Origin: Neolewinella xylanilytica
GTDB lineage: Bacteria > Bacteroidota > Bacteroidia > Chitinophagales > Saprospiraceae
Reading direction: 5' to 3'
DNA: 64,000 nucleotides
NCBI RefSeq assembly: GCF_002934605.1
Contig: NZ_PTJC01000005.1
Coordinates: forward strand, 2,170,001-2,234,000
Each line of letters starts with the position of its first letter. Within the stretch, counting starts at the first letter, position 1. Positions 44,455 through 53,143 of the stretch are shown here, in pieces. The translations under genes and the position numbers were made by a program. The notes under the pieces are model-generated. The model was not told where the DNA came from. It ran no database searches and worked only from the letters and a program-made list of their open reading frames with translations.

Positions 44455-47400
44455 TTAGATTTTATTTTCTTTCCATCCTCGTAAGTCATACGCCGAGGAA
44501 TACCATCCTCAACCCACAGATACTCGACTGTTCTTCCCCCAGAAGATGCTCTCCTCATAGCTCCTTGGCATGAGTTGCAAGGTGGGTACTGTCCAATAAT
44601 CTCCATTCGGTGACCAGGCTCAAGCGGAATATTTCTGACAGCCCTGTTTTCTGTATGTGTAGCTAATGTACTTTGAGGAAATCCTAGGGCCTTTTCTTCA
44701 GGGGTCATATTTCCACTAACTAAATCCTCTTGGTGTAGAATATTATCACTTTGATCAAAAACTGTCACTGAAGCGGAATGCTGACCTTTTCCACTTCCGA
44801 AAGACAATCCAAAAACATCCGTCCAGGAATTAGTATCAGGTACGTAGGCAATTAAATTGAATGTATTGGAGGCCAAACGTATAGGATCCTGACTAACATA
44901 CCCCCCCACCTCAGGATCAAAATACCGAAACCGATTATAGTACAAGCCCGTCTCCACGTCCTCGTACTGCCCGGGGTAGCGGAAGGGGCATTCCCCGCGC
45001 CAGCCATCTAAAGTACGGGTATCACCGTAAATCGACAACTCCAGTTCCCAGCTTTTCGTGCCTGCCTGCGAGTACATACTCAGGGGCGTGCCGAGGTGAT
45101 CGGTTACGATGCCGTAATCCTGGGTAGGGGTGAGCTTGGCCAGGGGGGAAAAGCTCTCCGGTTCGAAGAGCCAGGTGGTGAGGTCGCCGGCGACGGCCGT
45201 GATGGTTTCGGCGGGCTCGTCGACTGCAACCGGCTTAGCGTGACCGTTCCCATTGGCGGAGGGGGGCGCCTGACCGGGGGAAGTGCGAAGTTGCTCGTCG
45301 CGCCGGCGGATGGTAATCCGTTTACCACGGTCTTCCCCGCCGGGGTCTTGCTGCCGCGTAGCAATGGGCGTAGGCGGTGCCTCTTCCCGCCACTCGTGCA
45401 GCATCACGTTGCCGTCCCACACCCAGCGGGTAAGGTGCCGGCCGTAGCGTTTCGCAATCCGGCGGCCCAGGGCGTCGTAGGTGAAGGTGACCACGCGGCC
45501 ATCCGGGCGCACTACCCGCGCCAGCATCCCCGCCGCGTTCCATTCGTAAGCCCAGCGCTCGCCGTTGCTTCGGGTCTTGCTGATCAAATTCCCTTCCGGA
45601 TCGTATCGGAAAGTCGTGCCGTCCGCCTCCAGCAGCTGCCCCGCCGGACCGTATTTCCGATCCCCACGATTACCGGTCTTAAATAGATTTCCCACCGCGT
45701 CCGGCATCCGCAGCTCCCGACTGCCGTCCGGGTAGGTGGCCGCCGCCAGGTTCCCGAAGACGTCGTGCTCGAACTCGAAGCGACCTTTCGCGGAGTCCAC
45801 GATCGACTGCAGCCGGTCGTTCACTCCCCACTGATAGGTTCTGCTGCGCTCCCGCTCCCCGCCCACCGTAGTGATCTGCTTGGCCGGTCGCCCCAGCCGG
45901 TCGCGCTGCCACCTGCTCCGTACGCCGCCCGGTAAGCTCCGCTCCAGTTCCAGACCCAGCATGTCCCGCTCGAATTGCACCGCCCAGGGGTCGGCCTTGC
46001 CCGTCTGACTGATCACTTCCTCCACGTCCCCCATCTTGTTCCTTCGGATGGCTACGTCCGCGCCCAGACTGGACGTCAATCCTACCCGATTACCCAGCTT
46101 GTCGTACTTAGAAGTCACTACGAAGCCGCCCTGCCGCTCGGTGAGTACCCGCCCCACACGATCCCGCTCGAAGCTTACCCGGATCGCCCCGTTGACCGCC
46201 GCCGTCAGTTCCCCGTCGGCCCGGTAGGTGTAGCGTTCCGCGCTGCCGTCCCAGTGGTTGACCTCCGTTACGCGGCCTACCCGGTCGTAGGCGTAGTCCG
46301 TTTCCCGGTCGCCGGGCCGCCGCACGCGCACTACCTGTCCGGCCGCGTCCCGCACGTAGGTACGCGTCAGCCGGTCGAATCCGGATTCCCTGACCACCCG
46401 CCCGCAGTCGTCCAGCCCGAAGGTGTAGACCGAACCATGCTCGTTCTCAATGGCCACCAGCTCTTCCTCCGTATTGTACCGGAAGGCCACCCGCGTCCCC
46501 GCCTCGATGCGCGCCGCCAGCCGGTTCATGCCGACGTACTCGAAGGCCACGTCGTACTGCCGGTCTTTAGCACGCACGATGTTTTCCTCGCCGTCGTAGT
46601 CGAGCACCCGTACGTTGCCGTCCGGTTCCCGCACCTTCAGGGTATTACCGAGCAAATTCAGCTTGCGGTTCCGTACGTTGCCCCGGGCGTCCGTGGCCGC
46701 CGTTACCCGCCCCAGGCGATCGTAGCGCCATTCGCTGCTGGCACCGTCGGCCGTGCTCAGCCGTGTTAGATTGTATTCTTTGTCGTAGGCGAGCACGGTC
46801 CGATTACCCGCCGGATCGACGATCGCGGTCAGGTTGGGGCCGGAATAGCCGTAGGCGGTGGTGGCCCCGGTCGGATCCGTCCGGGCGACCAGGCGATGCA
46901 GCTCGTCGTACACCCAGCTCCAGCTGCCCCCGACCTGGTCCTTCGCGGCCGCCAGCAGGTGGTCCTTTCGCGTTAGCTTGATCCGGCTGCCATCGGGGTA
47001 GGTAATCTCGCTCCGGTGGCCCAGCGCGTCGTAGACGTAGCTCGTCACCCGGCCGAGTTCGTCCACCTCCCGCAGCAGTTCGCAGGCCTCGCCGTACAGG
47101 CTCAGCCGCTCGTGGCCCAGCGGGTCCACGGTCTTCCACACCAGTCCGTCTTCGTTATAGTGGTACAGCGTCACTTGCCCGAGGCTATTCACCACCCGCG
47201 TCACCCTGTTTTCGGTGTCGTAGGTGACCGTATTGTCGTGGATGCCGCCGTCGCCCCAGGTATGCACGCAGCACGCCTCCTGCCCCTTCCCCGTATATTC
47301 GAAGTAGAAGGAGAGCTCGTTGCGGTTCGTCTCGCGGGTCAGCAGGTGATCCCGGTAGGTGTACCGGAAGCTTCCGCCCACCGCGTCGGTGCTTTCCACC

Positions 47401-48635
47401 AGGTCGCCGGCCGCATCGTAACGGTAGCGGACCAGTGTCACCTTAGCGCCGTTGTCACCCGGTTGGGGGTGGGGGGCTTCTATGGCCGTAATTCTTCCCC
47501 GGGCATCCGTCAGTACGGTAAGACGCCGACCGGCGCTGTCAACGATCTCCCGCAAGCAGCCCCGACCGTCGTAGGCAAACGTAATTTTCGGGGCGCCGGG
47601 GCGCAGGATACAATCCAACTTCGCGGAAGCATTGACCGTCAGGTCGTCGATCCGGAAGTAGTGCGCGGTGTAGTGCTCGTCGGTGACGATGAAGTGGGTG
47701 TCGTCGCGCGTAAACCGCAATTTTTCCTGTCGCAAGTACATCTCCTCGCCGGGGAAGAAATAGTCCACAAAGGCGTTGCGCCCGTCGGGCAGCCGCAGTT
47801 CCAGCGTTTCCTCCTCTCGGCTTAACTCCAAGTCGTAGTTATGGTGCCAGCCGTGGCCCAGCGCGCCCGCGTGCCCGGAAGTCGAATACCAGATCCGTTC
47901 CCATACCAGCGGGATCGGCCCCGGTAACTCGAAGTCCACGCGATCGGTAAACACCTTCCCGGTCCCGACGTCCACCGGGTGCCCGATGACGCTACAGATA
48001 TTCCGGTGGATCTTATTGCGCAGGTTCTCCGGCAGGTGCCGGGTCACCAGGCTCGCCGCGTCGTGAATTTTGGCGCACAGTTTTTTATACGCCCCGGAGT
48101 TCTTCACGAATCTATTGAAGAACTTCCCCCCGGCCGCCATGCCCAGCTTCATCCCGATGGCCATCATCGAAATGGTCGGCGGTCCCCCCACCATCACCAG
48201 TTGACCGCCCGGAATGGCGATCAGCACGGAGGTGGGCAATTTCAACCCGGCTTTCGCCTTCCCCTTCGGCCGTGGCGGACTCGGCATGCCGATACAGGAG
48301 CAGCTCAACACCGGCGAGGACATCCGGCTAAAGGGCTCGTCCTCCACCACTACGGTAGCACTGCCCATGAAGATCTCCCCCTCGCTGTCTACCGGCTTGA
48401 TAAAGGTGCCGCCCAGCGGTATGTGGGGTGGAACTCCCTTCGCTTCGTTGCCCGCCTGCGCCCGGGGCATGCCGTTGACCCAGGTGGAAGCGCCGATGAA
48501 GGGCAGGAACTCCATCGGGTCCATGACCATACCGATGAAGGGGTGGGGGAACGGGATGGGCGGCACCGGTCCCGGTGGCTGTACGATGTGGATGTCCACG
48601 CCCATCACCATGTCCATCATCTTGGCGGCGATCAT
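44445..48635 (-). CDS. PAAR-like/Rhs T6SS effector with C-terminal deaminase-type toxin
   Basis: A 1396-residue polymorphic toxin. Residues 1-190 are a PAAR-like tip domain (hydrophobic, with VVVEDEPFSRMSSPVLSCSCIG). Residues about 200-1260 form the Rhs/YD cage with many YDxxGRVT-type repeats. The core ends in the typical FRYFDPEVGGYVSQDP and DVFGL (Asp1273), a variant of the self-cleavage DPxGL motif. The 119-residue tail (1278-1396) carries HTE (His1327, Glu1329) and PPCNSC (Cys1353, Cys1356), the zinc and catalytic residues of the cytidine-deaminase fold. It resembles, from memory, the Pput_2613-like toxin deaminases, which would edit nucleic acids or nucleotides in the target cell. The ATG overlaps the upstream TPR gene by four bases. 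Confidence 0.88.
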   Translation of the reverse strand: MIAAKMMDMVMGVDIHIVQPPGPVPPIPFPHPFIGMVMDPMEFLPFIGASTWVNGMPRAQAGNEAKGVPPHIPLGGTFIKPVDSEGEIFMGSATVVVEDEPFSRMSSPVLSCSCIGMPSPPRPKGKAKAGLKLPTSVLIAIPGGQLVMVGGPPTISMMAIGMKLGMAAGGKFFNRFVKNSGAYKKLCAKIHDAASLVTRHLPENLRNKIHRNICSVIGHPVDVGTGKVFTDRVDFELPGPIPLVWERIWYSTSGHAGALGHGWHHNYDLELSREEETLELRLPDGRNAFVDYFFPGEEMYLRQEKLRFTRDDTHFIVTDEHYTAHYFRIDDLTVNASAKLDCILRPGAPKITFAYDGRGCLREIVDSAGRRLTVLTDARGRITAIEAPHPQPGDNGAKVTLVRYRYDAAGDLVESTDAVGGSFRYTYRDHLLTRETNRNELSFYFEYTGKGQEACCVHTWGDGGIHDNTVTYDTENRVTRVVNSLGQVTLYHYNEDGLVWKTVDPLGHERLSLYGEACELLREVDELGRVTSYVYDALGHRSEITYPDGSRIKLTRKDHLLAAAKDQVGGSWSWVYDELHRLVARTDPTGATTAYGYSGPNLTAIVDPAGNRTVLAYDKEYNLTRLSTADGASSEWRYDRLGRVTAATDARGNVRNRKLNLLGNTLKVREPDGNVRVLDYDGEENIVRAKDRQYDVAFEYVGMNRLAARIEAGTRVAFRYNTEEELVAIENEHGSVYTFGLDDCGRVVRESGFDRLTRTYVRDAAGQVVRVRRPGDRETDYAYDRVGRVTEVNHWDGSAERYTYRADGELTAAVNGAIRVSFERDRVGRVLTERQGGFVVTSKYDKLGNRVGLTSSLGADVAIRRNKMGDVEEVISQTGKADPWAVQFERDMLGLELERSLPGGVRSRWQRDRLGRPAKQITTVGGERERSRTYQWGVNDRLQSIVDSAKGRFEFEHDVFGNLAAATYPDGSRELRMPDAVGNLFKTGNRGDRKYGPAGQLLEADGTTFRYDPEGNLISKTRSNGERWAYEWNAAGMLARVVRPDGRVVTFTYDALGRRIAKRYGRHLTRWVWDGNVMLHEWREEAPPTPIATRQQDPGGEDRGKRITIRRRDEQLRTSPGQAPPSANGNGHAKPVAVDEPAETITAVAGDLTTWLFEPESFSPLAKLTPTQDYGIVTDHLGTPLSMYSQAGTKSWELELSIYGDTRTLDGWRGECPFRYPGQYEDVETGLYYNRFRYFDPEVGGYVSQDPIRLASNTFNLIAYVPDTNSWTDVFGLSFGSGKGQHSASVTVFDQSDNILHQEDLVSGNMTPEEKALGFPQSTLATHTENRAVRNIPLEPGHRMEIIGQYPPCNSCQGAMRRASSGGRTVEYLWVEDGIPRRMTYEDGKKIKSKCH

Positions 48636-49948
48636 GGCGTAGCGGGGGTTTGGGCGCGTTCGATCAACTCCTCCCAGTCGGCACCCACCAGCCGTTCCAT
48701 CCGGTGGCGGATGTCGCGGATGGCATCGTGCCGGTTCATCCGCTCGACGCCTTCGAGCAGGGCCTGGCCGACGTACGGCAGGGTGGATCCACGAAGCAGG
48801 TCGGGGGAGATGGTTTCGGCTGTTTGCAGGGCATCGAGGTTACATTGCCAGGCTTGTTCCTGCGCTCCGCCGCGATCAAAACACCAGGCCGCCAGCCGGT
48901 AAGCCTCCATGCGCTGGAAGGCTTCGTCTTCCCGGTCCGCCCGGGCGGCGGCTTCCTCGTAAGTTGCCGCGGCGGCGGGGTATTCCTTGGCGTGCAGTAA
49001 GCCCGCCGCCTCGAAGTTCAGGCACTGGAGCAGGACGGCCCGACCCGCGGGATTGCCTACGTCGATAGCCAGTTGCGCGGCCTCGCGGGCCTGCCGGAAG
49101 AGGGAAACGGCTTCTTTACGCCGGTCTGCGTGGGGAAGCAGGTGGGCCCCCTGGGCGGCCAGAACGGTGGCGACCAGGTGCTCCCAGCCGATCTGTTGCT
49201 GGGCGAGTTGCCGGGCCGCTTCCCCCTGCTCCCGCATGCTGTCGAAGGCGCCCCGACTTCCGGATTGACTCATTTCCAAGAACAGGGTGCGAAAGCGGAC
49301 CGCCGGGTCTTCGGGGTCCCCCTCGGCCGCCAGTTCCCGGGCGAGTTGGTCCATATGCAGCTCCGGTCGCAGGGTGCGGACATGCCAATCTTCCCGGCCG
49401 GTGAAGCGGCGTCCGAGCGGCCCGTCTTCGGTGTCGCAGACCATGACGTCTAGGCCCGCAGGGAGCCCGGAGACCAGCAGCTGCTGCAGGGTAGTAGCCA
49501 GGGAGTCGGAGGGGCGACCTTGCGCCGGGTTGAGGAAGACGACGGTTCGTCCCCGGTGATGGGTGAGCGTGCCGGCAAACGAATGAATGCGGCGGAGAAA
49601 GCCGGTCAGTCCGCCGGAGCGCAGGGGTGTCAGATACGGCTCGAAGGGCACTCCCTGCCCGAGCAGGGTATCGCGCGCGCTTTCCAGTTGGAGGCGAAAT
49701 TCCGCGTCCAGGTTGGCGAGGTAGTCCGACGTATCGGGATTACCCTGAACGAAGGTCAGGAAGAGGTCGCGGGTCACCGCCCCGGCGGAATCTTCCGTCA
49801 GGACGAAGGCCTCGATCATGGGTTTCTCCTCCGGCCCGGCGATCCAGAGCATCAGCCTTCCGGCTTCCGTGGTAACCGACTCGGTATACAGGCGCTGTAC
49901 CTGCCGTAAGCGGCGGACGGCGGCGTTGCTGTGCGGGTTGGTGGACAA
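48632..49948 (-). CDS. TPR-containing protein, candidate Rhs loading adaptor
   Basis: A 438-residue cytoplasmic protein that I cannot assign to a known adaptor family (it is not a DUF1795 Eag chaperone). The N-terminal half has a mixed alpha/beta look (GRLMLWIAGPEEKPMIEAFVL, RGRTVVFLNPAQG). The second half (about 235-420) consists of helical TPR-like repeats (EAVSLFRQAREAAQLAIDVG, AAAATYEEAAARADREDEA). It lies directly upstream of rhs and overlaps it by four bases, so it is made together with the effector. This suggests that it stabilises or loads the PAAR/Rhs protein onto VgrG. The start is a TTG ending at 49948, because an in-frame stop lies just upstream and no ATG is near. Confidence 0.65.
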   Translation of the reverse strand: MSTNPHSNAAVRRLRQVQRLYTESVTTEAGRLMLWIAGPEEKPMIEAFVLTEDSAGAVTRDLFLTFVQGNPDTSDYLANLDAEFRLQLESARDTLLGQGVPFEPYLTPLRSGGLTGFLRRIHSFAGTLTHHRGRTVVFLNPAQGRPSDSLATTLQQLLVSGLPAGLDVMVCDTEDGPLGRRFTGREDWHVRTLRPELHMDQLARELAAEGDPEDPAVRFRTLFLEMSQSGSRGAFDSMREQGEAARQLAQQQIGWEHLVATVLAAQGAHLLPHADRRKEAVSLFRQAREAAQLAIDVGNPAGRAVLLQCLNFEAAGLLHAKEYPAAAATYEEAAARADREDEAFQRMEAYRLAAWCFDRGGAQEQAWQCNLDALQTAETISPDLLRGSTLPYVGQALLEGVERMNRHDAIRDIRHRMERLVGADWEELIERAQTPATP

Positions 49949-50134
49949 GGCGCTTAATTAGACCGGTAGCACCGGGGGTGAATGGGTGAAGGAGTACCGC
50001 CTCGGATGGAGGGAGCCTACGTAGGTCTATTCAGGGTCCATCAAAAAAGTTACCACCTTTTTCAAATTTTATAGTAACCTCTCCGTCGGGTGCAGCATAA
50101 AGGGTCAATCGATCACCTTTAATCAAAATTTAAA
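49949..50134. promoter_or_regulatory. Divergent control region of the T6SS locus
   Basis: The 186-base gap between the adaptor (-) and clpV (+) genes holds an AT-rich core (about 50040-50134), with GTTAC/GTAAC inverted repeats at about 50048-50078. It is the only plausible promoter for both the effector cassette and the structural operon. I cannot assign -33/-7 boxes with confidence. Confidence 0.45.
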
Positions 50135-52627
50135 TTGCTCACTCTCGGGAATTACACCACCGATCTGCGCGAGGCTAACCGCATTGCCGCCGCCATTGCC
50201 CGGGAATACCGGGGCAGTCAGTACGGCCCGCCGCACCTGCTGAAGGCGGTCCTCCACGACGATGTCGGCCTGTCGAGTATGCTGCGCACCATGGACGTCG
50301 ATCTCAACCGCCTGCGGGAATGGGCGGAGGTGCGCCTGCGTCGGTATCCGAAAAGCGCCCGCCCGGCGACCGAGCCCACCCCCGACGACGCGGTCGAGCG
50401 GGTACTGAGCACGGCGGATATCGTTCGCCTCAAGCTTTCCCTGGACCGGGTCGACAGCGCCTGCGTCCTGGCTGCCCTGTGCAAACCCGGCGTCGGGTTT
50501 ACCGCCGAGGAACTCAAGTCGTTCCCCCTGACCGAGCAGCAACTGCTGGCCAATTACGTGGCCGAGGTAGCCAACCAGCCGGTAGAGAAGTCGGCCCGCA
50601 ACGGCGTCGCTAGCGGCAACGGCGTGGCGGCCGGCGGCAAGGGCAAGCAGCTGGAGCGATTCTGTACCGACAAGACCGCCGCCGCCCGGGCGGGCAAGAT
50701 CGATCCCATTATCGGCCGGAACCGGGAGATTCGCAAGATCGCCGAGATACTGGGGCGGCGCACCAAGCCGAACGCCATCATCGTCGGGGAGCCCGGGGTA
50801 GGTAAAACCGCCCTGGTCGAAGGCTTCGCCCGACTTATCGTAGCGGGCGAAGTACCGGAGCGCCTCCGGGAGGCCACGCTTTGGGAGCTGGACACGGGTT
50901 CCCTGATCGCGGGCGCGGCCTATAAGGGGGAGATCGAAGAACGGCTCAAGTCCATCCTCGCCGAAATCAAGGCGCGTCCGGGAACCATCCTCTTCATTGA
51001 TGAAATCCACATCCTCCTCGACCCCCAGGGCGGGGCGGGGGGCGCGGCCAACTTACTGAAGCCGGAACTGGCCCGCGGCGAACTGACCGTTATCGGGGCC
51101 ACCACCCACGCCGAGTACCGGAAATACATCGAAAAGGACGATGCGTTCAAGCGCCGCTTTGACACCATCGAGGTGGAGGAGCCCGATGAGGAGAAGGCCG
51201 TCCGGATGCTCCAGGCCCTGGCCCCCGCTTACGGGGAGCACCACCAGCTTACCCTCACCCCCGGCGCGCTGCGCGAGGCCGTCCACCTGGCCACCCGCTA
51301 CCTCAAGGACCGGCAGCTTCCCGACGCCGCCATCGACCTGATCGATCGGACCGCCGCGGCCGTACGTATGATGGTCGAGACAAGCGGTGATGAGGTAGCC
51401 CGTTACCGCCAGCGACTCACCGAGCTGACCGAAACCGGAACTGAACAGGATCCCGATCTGTACCTGGCCGAACTCAAGTGGTTCGAGAGTGAATTGCGCG
51501 ATGCCGTTTCGCCGATCCTGCTGGGTAAGGTGCCAGACCTGCTGGACGTAGGGGGGATGGAGCGTTCGGAAGACCTGATTGCCTACCTCCACCGCTTGCT
51601 GGACTCCCTTGACGGGCACGCCGAGTCGGACAAAGACAGCATCCTCAGCGGGGACGTGGCCGCCCTGGTCGCCTACGCCAAGGGCATCCCGATCGGCAAA
51701 ATCCAGTCGGACGAAAAACAGAAACTCGACACCATGGCCCAGCGCCTGGGCGAGCGGGTGATCGGGCAGGACCAGGCCATCCAGTCGGTGGTCAGCGCCG
51801 TGAAGGTGAGCCGGGCCGGAATCGCCGACGCCGGTCGCCCCGTCGGGAGTTTCTTTTTCCTGGGACCCACCGGTACCGGAAAGACGGAACTGGCCAAAGC
51901 CCTGGCCGATTTCCTATTCAACGACGAATCGGCCCTGATCCGCTTCGACATGTCGGAGTACACCCAGCAGCACGCGGCCGATACGCTGACCGGCGCACCT
52001 CCGGGTTACGTCGGCTACGAGGAGGGCGGCATACTGGTGAACCGTATCCGCCGGCAGCCCTATTCGGTGGTGCTGTTCGATGAGATCGAAAAGGCCCACC
52101 CGGAGGTCTTCAAGGTCTTCCTGCAGGTGCTGGACGACGGCAAGCTGACGGACAAGCAGGGGAAGGTGGGGGACTTCACCAACGCCATCATCCTGTTCAC
52201 CTCCAATATCGGCCACGAGTACATCGTGGACAGCTTCGAGCGCGGCGACATCCCGACCTCGGCCCAGTTGACCGAGCACATGAGCCGGCACTTCAAGGAC
52301 GAATTCCTGGGCCGGCTGACGGAGATCATCCCCTTCGGCCCGATCACGGAAAAGAACATTGTAAAAATTTTCCGCATCCAGGCCCGCAAACTCGGTAACA
52401 GTTTGCGAATGAAGGGAATAGACCTGCAAATGACGCCGGAAGCGGAACGGCACTACGCCATGCTGGGCTTCTCGCCCCGCTTCGGCGCCCGGCCGCTGCG
52501 CCGCGTCATCCTGAACGATCTACAGAAGCCCATCTCGCGGCTCATCATCTCCGGCGAGCTCGCCGACGGGCAGCAGTTGCGCATCGACCTCGACGAAGCG
52601 GGGGAGGCCCGATTCAACATTCAATAA
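50135..52627 (+). CDS. tssH: T6SS sheath-recycling AAA+ ATPase TssH/ClpV
   Basis: Hexameric Clp/Hsp100 ATPase that disassembles the contracted TssB/TssC sheath. Residues 1-140 are the N domain (LTLGNYTTDLREANRIAAAIA), used for sheath recognition. The first AAA domain has Walker A GEPGVGKT (about residue 218) and Walker B TILFIDEIH. The second has GPTGTGKTELAKALA (about 580) and LFDEIEKAHPEVF, with arginine-finger region FSPRFGARPLRR. At 830 residues it is typical. The start is TTG: an in-frame TAA lies at 50120 and the conserved N terminus begins immediately after the TTG. It heads the T6SS operon. Confidence 0.95.
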   Translation: MLTLGNYTTDLREANRIAAAIAREYRGSQYGPPHLLKAVLHDDVGLSSMLRTMDVDLNRLREWAEVRLRRYPKSARPATEPTPDDAVERVLSTADIVRLKLSLDRVDSACVLAALCKPGVGFTAEELKSFPLTEQQLLANYVAEVANQPVEKSARNGVASGNGVAAGGKGKQLERFCTDKTAAARAGKIDPIIGRNREIRKIAEILGRRTKPNAIIVGEPGVGKTALVEGFARLIVAGEVPERLREATLWELDTGSLIAGAAYKGEIEERLKSILAEIKARPGTILFIDEIHILLDPQGGAGGAANLLKPELARGELTVIGATTHAEYRKYIEKDDAFKRRFDTIEVEEPDEEKAVRMLQALAPAYGEHHQLTLTPGALREAVHLATRYLKDRQLPDAAIDLIDRTAAAVRMMVETSGDEVARYRQRLTELTETGTEQDPDLYLAELKWFESELRDAVSPILLGKVPDLLDVGGMERSEDLIAYLHRLLDSLDGHAESDKDSILSGDVAALVAYAKGIPIGKIQSDEKQKLDTMAQRLGERVIGQDQAIQSVVSAVKVSRAGIADAGRPVGSFFFLGPTGTGKTELAKALADFLFNDESALIRFDMSEYTQQHAADTLTGAPPGYVGYEEGGILVNRIRRQPYSVVLFDEIEKAHPEVFKVFLQVLDDGKLTDKQGKVGDFTNAIILFTSNIGHEYIVDSFERGDIPTSAQLTEHMSRHFKDEFLGRLTEIIPFGPITEKNIVKIFRIQARKLGNSLRMKGIDLQMTPEAERHYAMLGFSPRFGARPLRRVILNDLQKPISRLIISGELADGQQLRIDLDEAGEARFNIQ

Positions 52628-52636
52628 ACCACACAC

Positions 52637-53107
52637 ATGGCAGACTTCACCTCCAACCAAGACTTACGTAAGAACGGCTTCATCTACGAAACCGTCGACG
52701 CCGCCAACGAAGCGATGGCCGACATTCCCAAGAACCGGACCATCCTCACCGCCGACCTGACCGACAAGCCGGCCACCCGCCCGGAGATGACCTACGAGCT
52801 GGAAACGATCGAGGACGTCTTCGAGCACTTCCAGCCGAGCGTAAAGATGGAATTCAACGACGCGGAAGGGGCCTCCATCAACGAGGAACTTCACTTCACC
52901 AATCTCGGCGACTTCGGGGAAAAGGCCCTGCTCCGGCAGAGCGAATTTCTTGGGAAGACCAGCCAGCAGCGCGCGAACTATTCCACCTTCGCCACCCGCC
53001 TGCAGAACAACAAGGTGTTGCAACGCGTCCTGAGCGACCCCGAAAAGAAGGAAGCCTACCTCACCGTACTGCGCTCCATGTTGCAGGAACTGGAAGACGA
53101 AGCATAA
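52637..53107 (+). CDS. tssB: T6SS sheath small subunit TssB
   Basis: Cytoplasmic small subunit of the contractile sheath, which with TssC surrounds the Hcp tube. A 156-residue acidic protein with the family blocks TYELETIEDVFEHFQPSVKMEF and INEELHFTNLGDFG. It matches the subtype iii form. It lies 9 bases after clpV and 36 before tssC. Confidence 0.9.
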   Translation: MADFTSNQDLRKNGFIYETVDAANEAMADIPKNRTILTADLTDKPATRPEMTYELETIEDVFEHFQPSVKMEFNDAEGASINEELHFTNLGDFGEKALLRQSEFLGKTSQQRANYSTFATRLQNNKVLQRVLSDPEKKEAYLTVLRSMLQELEDEA

Positions 53108-53143
53108 ACCGAGTACTTAACACTGAAGCACAATACAAGCACC

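Noticed and set aside
47590-47611. Further copy of the dispersed GC-rich word in rhs (GGGGCGCCGGGGCGCAGG)
   Set aside because: Shares only the GGCGCCGG core with several mismatches, so it is not counted as a copy.
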